From Agromyces ramosus (GTDB taxonomy: Bacteria > Actinomycetota > Actinomycetes > Actinomycetales > Microbacteriaceae), in contig NZ_SGWY01000001.1 of the NCBI RefSeq assembly GCF_004216665.1, positions 1,240,001 through 1,304,000 on the forward strand: 64,000 nucleotides of DNA. Reading direction: 5' to 3'. Shown piece after piece: positions 36,321 to 46,633 of this stretch. Each line of letters begins with the position of its first letter. Position 1 is the stretch's first letter. Below the pieces are notes generated by a model, which saw nothing but the letters and a program-made list of their open reading frames with translations, was not told the DNA's origin and made no database searches. A program made the position numbers and the translations under genes.

Positions 36321-37538
36321 ATGCGCGTCGTCGTGATCGGAGACGTCGGCGTCGTCGACGGGATGCTGCACGTCGGCGACGAGGCGATGTTCGACGCCCT
36401 CGTGGACGCCCTCCTCGGGCGCGGGGTCGGCTCGATCGTCGGCATCTCGAACGCCCCGGCCGAGACCGCCGAGCGCCACGGGATCGAGGCGGTCGGTCGG
36501 ATCGGGTTCTCGGGCCCACGCGCCGACATGCGGGCCCGATTCGACCGGGTGCTGCGCTGCTCCGCCGGAGAGCGCGCGCTCCCCGTCGACGACCCCGTGT
36601 GGCCGGTGATCGACGCGGTCTCGGGTGCGGATGCGGTGGCCGTCGCGGGTGGCGGCAACCTGGCCTCGAACTGGCCGACCCACGTCTTCGAGCGCGCGGC
36701 ACTCGGCGCGATCGCCGAGCGGACCGGCCGGCCGCTGGTCGTGACCGGGCAGACGCTCGGGCCTCGACTCGATCCGGCGGACCGGGAACTGGTCGCCACG
36801 CTGCTGCGCTCGGCGCGGCTCGTCGGGGTCCGCGAGCACGCGTCGGCCGACGTGGCGCGGCGGCTCGGCGTGACCTCCGAACGGGTCGTCGCCAACCGCG
36901 ACGATGCGAGCTTCCTCGGCGCCGGCGACGTCGAGCACCCCGGTGGATCGCGACGGCCGCACGGCATGATCCTCGTCAGCCTGTCGGTGCACCTCGGCGG
37001 CCTGCGCCGAGCGCCGACGGTCGCGGGACTCGCCGCCGCGCTCGATGGGCTCGCCGCCCGGAGCGGACTCCGCGTCGTGTTCCATCCGCACTTCGGATCG
37101 CTCGATCCCGGTCGCCTCCGCGGCGACGAGGTGCTGCACGACGAGGTCCGTGATCGCATGACGACCGACGCCGAGCTGCTCCGGGTGGGGACGCCTCGAA
37201 CCGCGGCGATGCTCGCCCGCCGCGCCGCGATGCTCGTGACGAGTCGCTACCACCCGGCCGTGTTCGCCGGCCCGGCGGGCGTGCCGATCGCCGCGCTCGC
37301 CGCCGACGACTACACGGCCGTGAAGCTCAGGGGCGCCACCGGCTGGTGGGACCAGCGGGGCGTCCTCGACCTCGCCGATGCGGCGTCGCCGGGCGATGGC
37401 GGCACCCGGCTGGCCCGTGCGTGGGACGACCGGCAAGCGGCCCGGGAGGCGGCCGCGCGGCTGCGAGGCGAGGCCGAGCGCGCGGCATCCGCGTGGTTCG
37501 ACCGCGTCGCGGGCGCCCTCGGCGGCGACACCGCCTGA
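36321..37538 (+). CDS. Polysaccharide pyruvyl transferase-family protein
   Basis: A 405-residue protein of the PF04230 family (CsaB/WcaK-like). Visible marks: an N-terminal GDVGVVDGMLHVGDEAMFDAL segment, VAVAGGGNLASNW, VTGQTLGPRLD, a VGVREHAS stretch and the C-terminal VTSRYHPAVFAGPAGVPIAALA. Family members add pyruvate ketals to sugars of capsules, teichoic-like polymers or S-layer anchors, using PEP; some only resemble glycosyltransferases. The ATG follows AAAGGCAG. It is divergent from the HEAT-GT4/GT1 pair with a 119-base shared upstream region, suggesting joint regulation and a pyruvylated surface glycan (inference). Confidence 0.82.
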   Translation: MRVVVIGDVGVVDGMLHVGDEAMFDALVDALLGRGVGSIVGISNAPAETAERHGIEAVGRIGFSGPRADMRARFDRVLRCSAGERALPVDDPVWPVIDAVSGADAVAVAGGGNLASNWPTHVFERAALGAIAERTGRPLVVTGQTLGPRLDPADRELVATLLRSARLVGVREHASADVARRLGVTSERVVANRDDASFLGAGDVEHPGGSRRPHGMILVSLSVHLGGLRRAPTVAGLAAALDGLAARSGLRVVFHPHFGSLDPGRLRGDEVLHDEVRDRMTTDAELLRVGTPRTAAMLARRAAMLVTSRYHPAVFAGPAGVPIAALAADDYTAVKLRGATGWWDQRGVLDLADAASPGDGGTRLARAWDDRQAAREAAARLRGEAERAASAWFDRVAGALGGDTA

Positions 37539-37608
37539 GCTGGTTTCGGGCTTCCGGGACCGCACGCCGGGCCGCTGCGGCCGCCGTCGCGCTGGGTGGC
37601 GCGGAGGT

Positions 37609-39060
37609 CTAGCGGATCGAGAAGTAGCTCACGGAGCCGCCACCGGTCGCGAGCGCCGTGTCGACGTCCCAGTAGTCGGCGTCCTTGGTGTGGCCGCCGA
37701 CCCACACCTTGGTGCCCGTTTCGGTGTGCTCGACCCGGGTGACGACCGCCGTGTGGTCGCGGTCGCCCGAGCCGTCCCAGTCGAACTGGGCGATGTCGCC
37801 CGCCTTCACGAGCGAGCGCTGTCCGTCGTCGAGGTAGGTGGCGCGGTCGGTGCGGGTCAGCAGGTAGTCGCGGAGCGCGGTCGAGCTGGCCCAGGTCGGC
37901 GACATCGCGCCGGTGGCGCGGTCGAGGTACCACCCGCCGTCCATGGCCCAGCCGCGCGCGATCAGCGACTGGCTCGCGAAGTTCGCGCAGTCGTAACCCT
38001 CGATGACGGGGTACTCCGCGGAGTTGTAACTGCTCCAGTAGGCGAGCACGTAGCCGACCTGGGCGTCGATCCCGGGATCGCTCGTGTACGTGAGGCTGAG
38101 CGTGCGCGGTGCCGTCGGGACCTCCGCCTCGGGTGCGCCGGTCAGCTCCCCCTCGAGCGGCTGCACCACGGACGTGCCGGCGGCGACCACGGCGGTCGGC
38201 GTCTCGACGTCGACGGGCCGGCCCGCGGCATCCGTGAACTCGACGGGCGCGGTCGTCCCCAGCGCGGCGTCGTCGACGGCGGGCACCGCGAAGGTGATCG
38301 TGCGCTCGTCTGCCGCGACGATCGTCGCCGGGGCTCCGCCGACGAGCACGGCACCGACCTGGTCGAGCTCCTCGCCCGTGACCGTCACCTGCGTGCCGCC
38401 GGTGAACGGGGCGGCTGCCACCGAGAGGTCGCTCATCACGGTGGGGCCGTCGTCGGCACCCGCCTCGCCGTCGGGCGTCGCGATCGTGTCGGTCGGGGTC
38501 GCGCGGTCGGCCGCGTTCGCCGACACGGCGGTGGCGCTCGACGCGTCGTCGTCGGCGGATGCCGCGACGGCGCCGAATGCGCTCACGCCCATGATCGCCG
38601 AGGCGCAGCCGAGCGCGATGGTGCGGCGGAACGACGCGCCCGAGGGGCGGCGATTGCGCAGCCGCTCGGCGCGGTGGCGCGGACCCGGTCGCTTCGCCGG
38701 CTCCTGCGGCTCGAGCGCGGGTTCCTCCCGCGGTTCCTCGTGCGCCGCGGCGGTCGGTTCGGGCTCGACCGCCGCGGGCTCGAGGAGGGAGGCCGCGTCA
38801 TCCTGCTCGACGGCGACGGCGGTCTCGACCGCGTCATCCGGCTCGGGCGCGGCCGGCCCGTCGACGTTGGTCTCGACCGCGTCATCCGGCTCGGGCGCGG
38901 CCGGCCCGTCGACGGCGTCGATCGACGACGGGTCGTCGAGGCCCGCCGTGGCGGCACGGAAGGTCGAGCGGAAGCGCAGGGGGAGCTCAGGAGTGTGGGG
39001 GGTGTGGGGCACGGCGAAGATTCCGGTGTCGGCATTAAGGGGGACACGACAGCACACCAC
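37609..39060 (-). CDS. Secreted amidase-like (amidase_6) protein with IPT/TIG domain
   Basis: A 483-residue protein. Residues 1-145 are acidic, Pro-rich and probably disordered; a signal/anchor segment (RRTIALGCASAIMGVSAFGAV) follows near 146-166. An IPT/TIG Ig-like domain (about 195-275, PFTGGTQVTVTGEELDQVG) precedes a C-terminal putative amidase domain (about 310-483) with YDCANFASQSLIARGW, matching the DCxNFxSQ catalytic motif, and HTAVVTRVEH supplying His. It probably acts on cell-wall peptides or a related amide outside the membrane. The GTG at 39060 is assumed; a start further in (GTG-CCC near residue 17) is possible. The acidic N-terminal region contains a perfect 46-base tandem repeat. 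Confidence 0.8.
   Translation of the reverse strand: MVCCRVPLNADTGIFAVPHTPHTPELPLRFRSTFRAATAGLDDPSSIDAVDGPAAPEPDDAVETNVDGPAAPEPDDAVETAVAVEQDDAASLLEPAAVEPEPTAAAHEEPREEPALEPQEPAKRPGPRHRAERLRNRRPSGASFRRTIALGCASAIMGVSAFGAVAASADDDASSATAVSANAADRATPTDTIATPDGEAGADDGPTVMSDLSVAAAPFTGGTQVTVTGEELDQVGAVLVGGAPATIVAADERTITFAVPAVDDAALGTTAPVEFTDAAGRPVDVETPTAVVAAGTSVVQPLEGELTGAPEAEVPTAPRTLSLTYTSDPGIDAQVGYVLAYWSSYNSAEYPVIEGYDCANFASQSLIARGWAMDGGWYLDRATGAMSPTWASSTALRDYLLTRTDRATYLDDGQRSLVKAGDIAQFDWDGSGDRDHTAVVTRVEHTETGTKVWVGGHTKDADYWDVDTALATGGGSVSYFSIR
38821..38914. repeat. Perfect 46-bp direct repeat inside the amidase-like gene
   Basis: 38821-38866 and 38869-38914 are identical (both begin GGTCTCGACCGCG), with a 48-base period that keeps the reading frame and encodes a duplicated acidic DGPAAPEPDDAVET segment. 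It is recent enough to be free of substitutions. Confidence 0.85.
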
Positions 39061-39099
39061 GCGTATTTGTGAGGATTCTTCCCGATGACTGGGAAAGCC

Positions 39100-39115
39100 A
39101 TGAGAGCGCGATCAC
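39100..39115. promoter_or_regulatory. Degenerate CebR-type operator candidate
   Basis: ATGAGAGCGCGATCAC matches 13 of 16 positions of the perfect operator found at 41579 and 52781. It lies 40 bases upstream of the amidase-like gene. It is not itself a full palindrome, so this is a weak candidate. Confidence 0.25.
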
Positions 39116-39245
39116 GAGCATCGCTCGGAATTGGCTGCGTCGCTGACGGCGACGGCGGCGAGACGGGCACGGCAGCAGACGCCACCGCACGACCATGCGA
39201 CCCTACGCTCCCCGGCCTGAGCGGCGGCTGGACGGATGCTGGGCG

Positions 39246-40604
39246 CTACGCCGGGGCCTGGCGCCCCACGAGCCGCAGGCGCAGCGCCGCGACGGCGAGC
39301 GGCACCAGCACGAAGATCGCGACGACGTTGACGCCTGCGAAGCCGCCGACGCCGAGTACCACCCCCGAGATCGCGGCGGCACCGGCCGCGGCGAGGTTCA
39401 TCGCGGCATCCGTCGCACCCTGCAGCGGCACGCGCAGTCGCTCGTCGACCGAGGTCGTGAGCAGCGTCGAACCGCCGATGATGCTGGCCGACCAGCCGAG
39501 GCCGAGCAGGCCGAGCGCCAGCGGCAGCAGGAGCACGTCGTCGGCGGGCGCGAGGATGCCGATGACGGTCGCCGTGACGAGGATCGCGGCGCCGATCCCG
39601 ATCACCCGCGTCGAGCCGATGCGGTCGGAGAGCCAGCCCATGAGCGGGCTCGCCCCGTACATGCCGAGGATGTGGATGCTGATCACCACCCCGACCAGCG
39701 AGAGCGAGAGGCCGTGCTCGGTCATGTGCACGGGGGTCATCACCATCACGCAGATCATCACGGTCTGCGAGCACACGATCGCGAGGATCGCGACGAGCGC
39801 TCGGGGTTCGCGCACCGCGGTGCGCAGGGCCTGCCAGGACCCGACGCGCTTCGTCGTCGCGGTCGCCACGGGGGCCGCGGGCCCGGCAGGCGCCGAGGGC
39901 CCGGCAGGCGGGTCGGATGCCGCGGCGGGGTCGGCGAGGGCGACGGGCTCGGGTTCCGCCGCGGCCTCCTCCGCCGGCCCGCGATCGACCGCGAGGTGCC
40001 CCGCCTTCGGGATGCGCAGCAGCGTGCCGACGATGAGCGTGGAGAGGGCGAAGGCGACCGCCGAGAACACGAACGGCCCGACGAGCGGCGGCAGTCCGAG
40101 CGACTGGCCAAGCGCGTCTCCCGTCTGCGAGAGCAGCGGGCCCGCGACCGAGCCGATGGTCGTGGCCCAGAGCACGAGCGACATCGCGCGGGCCTCGAAT
40201 CCGGGCGCCGCCACCTCGGTCGCCGCGAATCGCGCCTGCAGCCCCGCCGCGGCACCCGCTCCGAACGCCCCGAGGCCGAGGAACACCAGCAGCGCCGCGC
40301 CGCTCGCGGCCGCGACGATCACGAGGACGGCGCCGACGCAGGCCAGGGCGTACCCCGTCGCGAGTGCCACGTTGCGACCCGATCGCACCGCCAGGCGCGC
40401 GAGCGGCACGGCGACGATGGCCGCACCGAGCACGCTGGACGACTGCGCCAGCCCACCCATCGCGAGGACGCCCGTGAGGTCGGCCGTGAGGATCGCGGCG
40501 AGGGCCATGCCGGTGGCCACGCCGACGCCGGCGAGCAGCTGGTTGACGATCAGCACGGCGAGCGAGAAGCCACGCCGCGGCACCCGTCGCGCCCGATCGG
40601 CCAT
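39246..40604 (-). CDS. MFS transporter
   Basis: A 452-residue major facilitator protein with about 12 hydrophobic segments and a long Ala/Pro-rich cytoplasmic loop in the middle (about residues 210-250). The N-half has the VPLARLAVRSGRN loop and the C-half the SPLMGWLSDRIGSTRVIGIG motif A-like loop. Substrate unknown; drug or metabolite efflux is likely for this type. It lies four bases after the carboxypeptidase gene, so the two are probably one transcript. Confidence 0.88.
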   Translation of the reverse strand: MADRARRVPRRGFSLAVLIVNQLLAGVGVATGMALAAILTADLTGVLAMGGLAQSSSVLGAAIVAVPLARLAVRSGRNVALATGYALACVGAVLVIVAAASGAALLVFLGLGAFGAGAAAGLQARFAATEVAAPGFEARAMSLVLWATTIGSVAGPLLSQTGDALGQSLGLPPLVGPFVFSAVAFALSTLIVGTLLRIPKAGHLAVDRGPAEEAAAEPEPVALADPAAASDPPAGPSAPAGPAAPVATATTKRVGSWQALRTAVREPRALVAILAIVCSQTVMICVMVMTPVHMTEHGLSLSLVGVVISIHILGMYGASPLMGWLSDRIGSTRVIGIGAAILVTATVIGILAPADDVLLLPLALGLLGLGWSASIIGGSTLLTTSVDERLRVPLQGATDAAMNLAAAGAAAISGVVLGVGGFAGVNVVAIFVLVPLAVAALRLRLVGRQAPA

Positions 40605-40608
40605 CGAC

Positions 40609-41418
40609 TCAGCCGTAATCGGGCGCCGGCGGGAGCCCGAAGAACTCCTCGAGCGTGGTCACCCCGGTCTCGCGCATCTCGTTGGCGAGGTCGGGGCCGA
40701 CGTAGCGGAAGTGCCAGGGCTCGAAGGTGTATCCGGTGATGTCGGTCTTGTCGGCGGGGTACCGCAGGATGAACCCGAACCGCCAGGCGTTGTCGCGGAG
40801 CCAGATGCCCTCGGGGGTCTCGCCGAAGCACTCGTCGAGCGAGCACTCCCCCGACAGCGGGCCGATGTCGATCGTGAGGCCGGTCTGGTGCTCGCTGAAC
40901 CCGGGTCGAGCGGTGGTGAGGTCGTCGCCGTCGTAGACGTTCTCCTGGGCCGAGTACGACCGGTAGGCGCTGTTCGACGCGAGCTCGAGGCCGGCCTCTC
41001 CGAGCGCGGTGTCGAACATCGCGACCACGGCATCGGATGCCTCCTGCCGCAGCAGCGGCTCATTCGTGTACTCCACCGGCACCTCGACGAGGTCGAGCGG
41101 CTCGAAGTCCTGCGGGTTCATGGGTCGCAGCTTGTTCACGACGACCCAGATGCTCGTCGGGTCGTCGATGGACCGGGCGGCTCGGTCGAACGTGTCGACG
41201 CTGGCCGGCGCGGGGAGCGCGTTCGGGGCGGGCCTGGGGGTCGGCGTCTGCTCCTCGGCCGCCGTGGACGACGACGGACCCGATGCGGGAAGCCCCGTCA
41301 CGTAGCCCACGACGAGGGCGGCCACGGCGATCAGCGCGAGGCTCAGCGAGCCGGCGACCACGAGCCGACGGCGCTGGCGCGCCCGGTCGGGCGGGTCACG
41401 GCGATCGCTTGCGGACAC
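40609..41418 (-). CDS. M15-family D-alanyl-D-alanine carboxypeptidase (VanY type)
   Basis: A 269-residue membrane-anchored or secreted peptidase. A basic N-terminus and one membrane segment (about 20-42) are followed by a Pro/Thr linker and the VanY domain. Zinc ligands and catalytic residues appear in SEHQTGLTIDIG (His and Asp) and FEPWHFRYVG (Glu and His). It trims D-Ala from peptidoglycan stem peptides. The GTG start at 41418 is supported by TAGACT (41425-41430) six bases upstream, so the mRNA is probably leaderless. Confidence 0.9.
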   Translation of the reverse strand: MSASDRRDPPDRARQRRRLVVAGSLSLALIAVAALVVGYVTGLPASGPSSSTAAEEQTPTPRPAPNALPAPASVDTFDRAARSIDDPTSIWVVVNKLRPMNPQDFEPLDLVEVPVEYTNEPLLRQEASDAVVAMFDTALGEAGLELASNSAYRSYSAQENVYDGDDLTTARPGFSEHQTGLTIDIGPLSGECSLDECFGETPEGIWLRDNAWRFGFILRYPADKTDITGYTFEPWHFRYVGPDLANEMRETGVTTLEEFFGLPPAPDYG

Positions 41419-41521
41419 CGTTCGAGTCTACGCCCGAGGGGGCCGCGAACCCGTCGGAGGGCCACGCCGAGCCCTCGATGCCGCATCCGCCACGGTCACG
41501 GCTCGGTAACGAAACGAATTT

Positions 41522-41594
41522 GTGAGAGCGCTCTCTTGACATTCATGATCGCGCTCTCATAGCATCATGCCTTGCATCGTGAGAGCGCTCTCAC
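41522..41594 (+). promoter_or_regulatory. ceb operon promoter with three LacI-type operator sites
   Basis: Promoter: -35 TTGACA (41536-41541), 18-base spacer, -10 TAGCAT (41560-41565). Operators: O1 GTGAGAGCGCTCTCTT (41522-41537, 14/16) abutting the -35; O2 (41545-41560, reverse strand ATGAGAGCGCGATCAT, 12/16) in the spacer; O3 GTGAGAGCGCTCTCAC (41579-41594, perfect 16-bp palindrome) just after the predicted start. The core GAGAGCGCTCTC resembles the GGGAGCGCTCCC core of CebR/CelR sites in other actinobacteria (established knowledge). Confidence 0.85.
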
Positions 41595-41658
41595 CCCGTG
41601 TTGGGGCGAGTCCTCACGTGACCATTCCGCAACCCACCACGCACACAAAGGAGTGACC

Positions 41659-42930
41659 GTGAAGCTTTCACGACGCACCAGGGCGATCGCCGCCGTCGCA
41701 GGCGCCGCATCCATCGCCATCATCGCCGCAGGCTGTTCGCCGGCGTCCGACTCGGGCTCCGAGGACGGCACGGTCGAACTGACCGTCGCGACGTTCAACG
41801 ACTTCGGCTACACCGACGAGCTCCTCCAGGAGTACATGGACGAGAACCCGAACGTCACCGTCGTGCAGAACAAGGCGGCGACGTCGAACGACGCTCGCGC
41901 GAACTACTTCCAGAAGCTCGGCAAGAAGGGCCTCGCCGACGTCGAGGCCATCGAGGTCGACTGGCTGCCCGAGGTCATGCAGTACTCCGACCTGCTCGCC
42001 GAGGTGCCCTCCGGCACCGCCGACCGCTGGCTCGACTGGAAGGTCGACGCCGCCACCGACGCCGACGGCCGCCTCATCGGCTACGGCACGGACATCGGCC
42101 CCGAGGGCGTCTGCTACCGCTCCGACCTGTTCGCCGCCGCCGGCCTGCCGACCGACCGCGAGTCGGTCGCCGCGCTGCTCGAGGGCGACTGGGCGACCTA
42201 CTTCGAGGTCGGCGCGCAGTACACCGCGACGACCGGCAAGGCGTGGTTCGACTCGGCCGGCGGCACCTACCAGGGCATGATCAACCAGGTCGAGGCCGCG
42301 TACGAGGACCCCGACAGCGGCGAGATCATCGCCACCGACAACGCCGAGGTCGAGGACCTCTACAACCAGGTGCTCGACGCCAGCGCGGCGCAGTCCGCGC
42401 ACCTCGGGCAGTGGAGCGACGACTGGTTCGCGGGCCTCTCGAACGGCGCCTACGCGACCATGCTCTGCCCGGGCTGGATGCTCGGCGTCATCTCGGGCAA
42501 CGCCGAGGGCGTCACCGGCTGGGATGTCGCGAACGTGTTCCCGAACGGCGGCGGCAACTGGGGCGGCTCGTACCTCACGGTGCCCGCCAACGGCGCCCAC
42601 GTCGAGGAGGCGCAGAAGCTCGCCGACTGGCTGACCGCCCCCGAGCAGCAGATCAAGGCCTTCGTGAACGCGGGAACCTTCCCGAGCCAGAACGACGCCT
42701 ACACCGACGAGGCCCTCACCGGCTTCGTGAACGAGTACTTCAACGACGCGCCGGTCGGCCAGATCTTCACGGATCGCGCCAAGGCCGTCTCGGTGGCTCC
42801 GTTCAAGGGCGAGTTCTACTTCCAGGTCAACGACGCGATGCAGAAGGCACTGACGCGCGTCGAGGACGGCACGCAGGACAAGCAGGCGTCGTGGGACCAG
42901 TGGGTCTCCGAGGTCGAGGCCATCGGCTAG
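41659..42930 (+). CDS. cebE: Cellobiose-type ABC importer, substrate-binding lipoprotein (CebE-like)
   Basis: A 423-residue family 1 sugar-binding protein. Signal peptide with lipobox AAGC at about residue 24, acidic linker, then LTVATFNDFGYTDELLQEY, a beginning typical of CebE proteins. It binds cello-oligosaccharides outside the membrane and hands them to CebF/CebG (assignment by family resemblance and by the beta-glucosidase, CebR and cellulase context). The GTG at 41659 is set by AAAGGAG (41647-41653). It is the first gene of the operon behind the three-operator promoter. No ATPase is encoded here; such importers use a shared MsiK-type ATPase elsewhere. Confidence 0.88.
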   Translation: MKLSRRTRAIAAVAGAASIAIIAAGCSPASDSGSEDGTVELTVATFNDFGYTDELLQEYMDENPNVTVVQNKAATSNDARANYFQKLGKKGLADVEAIEVDWLPEVMQYSDLLAEVPSGTADRWLDWKVDAATDADGRLIGYGTDIGPEGVCYRSDLFAAAGLPTDRESVAALLEGDWATYFEVGAQYTATTGKAWFDSAGGTYQGMINQVEAAYEDPDSGEIIATDNAEVEDLYNQVLDASAAQSAHLGQWSDDWFAGLSNGAYATMLCPGWMLGVISGNAEGVTGWDVANVFPNGGGNWGGSYLTVPANGAHVEEAQKLADWLTAPEQQIKAFVNAGTFPSQNDAYTDEALTGFVNEYFNDAPVGQIFTDRAKAVSVAPFKGEFYFQVNDAMQKALTRVEDGTQDKQASWDQWVSEVEAIG

Positions 42931-43014
42931 TCACGTGACTCCCCCGCGGTGGCCGGCCCACCCGGCCACCGCGGGATCACGTCTGCACCCAACCCGGAAG
43001 CCAGAGGAACGACC

Positions 43015-44160
43015 GTGACCACGACCGCCACCGCGCCCCCGTCATCCGCCGAACGTCCGGATGCGCCAACCGGTCCGCCACCGCGGCGGGCCCCGAAGCG
43101 GATCGCCTTCGGGCACCGCCTCAGCCGGTGGGACCTCAAGCTCTCGCCGTACCTCTACATCTCGCCGTTCTTCATCCTCTTCCTCGTCGTCGGGCTTTTC
43201 CCGATCGCCTACACGGCGGTCATCTCGTTCATGGACTGGGACCTGGTGCGCAACTCCGGCACCTTCATCGGATTCGACCAGTACGTGTACGTGCTGACCC
43301 AGCCGAAGTTCTGGATCGCCCTGCGGAACACCTTCAGCATCTTCCTGCTGTCGAGCATCCCCCAGCTCATCCTCGCGATCTTCATCGCCGCGATGCTCGA
43401 CCAGAACATCCGCGCCAGGACCTTCTGGCGCATGGGCGTGCTCCTCCCCTACGTGATGGCGCCGGTGGCCGTCGCCCTCATCTTCAGCAACATGTTCGGC
43501 GACAAGTACGGGCTCGTGAACACGACGCTCGCCGACCTGGGCATCCCGCCGATCATGTGGCACTCCGACGCCTTCGCCAGCCACATCGCGATCGCGACCA
43601 TGGTGAACTTCCGGTGGACCGGGTACAACACCCTGATCCTCCTCGCCGCGATGCAGGCCATCCCGCGCGACTACTACGAGGCCGCAGCCATCGACGGGGC
43701 GTCGAAGTTCCGCCAGTTCACGGCGATCACCGTGCCGAGCCTGCGCCCGACGCTCATCTTCGTGATCATCACGTCCACCATCGGCGGCCTGCAGATCTTC
43801 GACGAACCGCGCATGTACGACCAGTACGGCACGGGCGGCGCCGACTCGCAGTGGCTCACGATCACGCTGTACCTCTACGACATCGGCTGGGGGCAGTGGA
43901 ACTTCGGCCGGGCGGCGGCGCTCGCGTGGATCCTGTTCCTGATCATCCTCGCCATCGGCATCGTCAACCTGCTCGTCACCCGACGCGTGGTGCGCGACGA
44001 GGGCTCGCGCGGCTCCCTCGGCCGGCGCGAGCACCGCGCCGCGGCCCGCGCCGCCCGTCGAGACCTGCGCCGTGCGGCGTCCTCGGGCACCCTGGCCGAC
44101 GCACCCGAGCCCGAACCGGCACCCGAATCCGCGACCGACACCCCGGAGGCCCAGCGATGA
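43015..44160 (+). CDS. cebF: Cellobiose-type ABC importer permease (CebF-like)
   Basis: A 381-residue permease of the MalF/UgpA family with six membrane segments. A ~45-residue cytoplasmic Pro-rich N-terminus precedes LSPYLYISPFFILFLVVGLFPI. The EAA loop is EAAAIDGASKFRQFTAITVPSLRP. The C-terminal ~60 residues are basic then acidic and look disordered. GTG start with AGAGGAA upstream. Its stop overlaps the cebG start (ATGA, 44157-44160). Confidence 0.9.
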   Translation: MTTTATAPPSSAERPDAPTGPPPRRAPKRIAFGHRLSRWDLKLSPYLYISPFFILFLVVGLFPIAYTAVISFMDWDLVRNSGTFIGFDQYVYVLTQPKFWIALRNTFSIFLLSSIPQLILAIFIAAMLDQNIRARTFWRMGVLLPYVMAPVAVALIFSNMFGDKYGLVNTTLADLGIPPIMWHSDAFASHIAIATMVNFRWTGYNTLILLAAMQAIPRDYYEAAAIDGASKFRQFTAITVPSLRPTLIFVIITSTIGGLQIFDEPRMYDQYGTGGADSQWLTITLYLYDIGWGQWNFGRAAALAWILFLIILAIGIVNLLVTRRVVRDEGSRGSLGRREHRAAARAARRDLRRAASSGTLADAPEPEPAPESATDTPEAQR

Positions 44161-45067
44161 GCGTCTTGAACCCCGCGCCGCTCGCCGTCGTCGACGAGGG
44201 CATCCCCAACGCGCCGAAGCGCGAGCAGCAGCGCCGCCGGCGCGTACAGGGCTCCCGTCCGGGCTGGTTCGTCTACACGAGCCTCGCGGTCGTGCTGGGC
44301 GCGGCGATCTTCCCGTTCTACTGGTCGTTCCTGATCGGTTCGGGCGACGCCTCCACGATCCGCGACCCGGACATGTCATGGCTTCCCGGGGGCAACTTCC
44401 TCGAGAACGCGGCATCCGTGGTCAACGACCCCGCGGTGAACTTCTGGCCGGCGCTGTGGAACTCCATCTACAGCTCGGGGCTCATCGCGCTCTCGGTGGT
44501 GTTCTTCTCGACGCTCGCCGGCTGGGCGTTCGCCAAGCTGCGCTTCCGCGGGTCGCGATGGCTGCTCGTCTTCGTGGTCGCGACCATGGCCGTGCCCACG
44601 CAGCTCGGCGTGGTGCCGCTGTACATCCTGTTCTCCGACCTGGGCTGGACCGGCAGCATCGGCGCCATCATCATCCCGGCGCTCACGAGCGCGTTCGGCG
44701 TGTTCTGGATGACGCAGTACCTCCAGCAGGCGGTGCCTGACGAGCTGATCGAGGCCGCCCGGGTCGACGGCGCCAGCTCGTTCCGCACGTTCCTGACGGT
44801 CGGCCTGCCCGCCGCGAGGCCCGCCGCCGCCATGCTGGGCCTCTTCACCTTCGTGTCGGCGTGGAACAACTTCTTCTGGCCGTTCATCGTGCTCGACCGC
44901 AGCGACCCCACGCTCCCCGTGGCCCTGTCGCTGCTGCAGTCCAACTACTTCGTCGACTACTCCATCGTCCTCGCGGGCGTGCTGCTGTCGACCATCCCGC
45001 TCCTCATCCTCTTCGTGTTCGCGGGCAAGCAGCTCGTGAGCGGCATCATGGCGGGAGCCGTGAAGGG

Positions 45068-45071
<4 letters not shown>
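44157..45071 (+). CDS. cebG: Cellobiose-type ABC importer permease (CebG-like)
   Basis: A 304-residue permease of the MalG/UgpE family with six membrane segments, starting after a basic cytoplasmic N-terminus (KREQQRRRRVQGSR). The EAA loop reads EAARVDGASSFRTFLTVGLP. It forms the pore with CebF. It is coupled to both neighbours by ATGA overlaps (cebF at 44157, beta-glucosidase at 45068). Confidence 0.9.
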
Positions 45072-46561
<1,490 letters not shown>

Positions 46562-46633
46562 ACGTCACGAGACCACCGTTCCGGCCGCCACGGAAATAGA
46601 CTGATCGATATGCAGGGGGGTGGTGGTATCCGG

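Noticed and set aside
39061-39245. Cyclic di-AMP or other riboswitch upstream of the secreted amidase-like gene
   Set aside because: Such genes often carry one in actinobacteria, but I could not find the conserved core sequences in these 185 bases.
46610-46633. Earlier ATG for the LacI regulator
   Set aside because: The eight extra codons are the G-rich ribosome-binding tract (MQGGGG-), so the ATG at 46634 is more likely.
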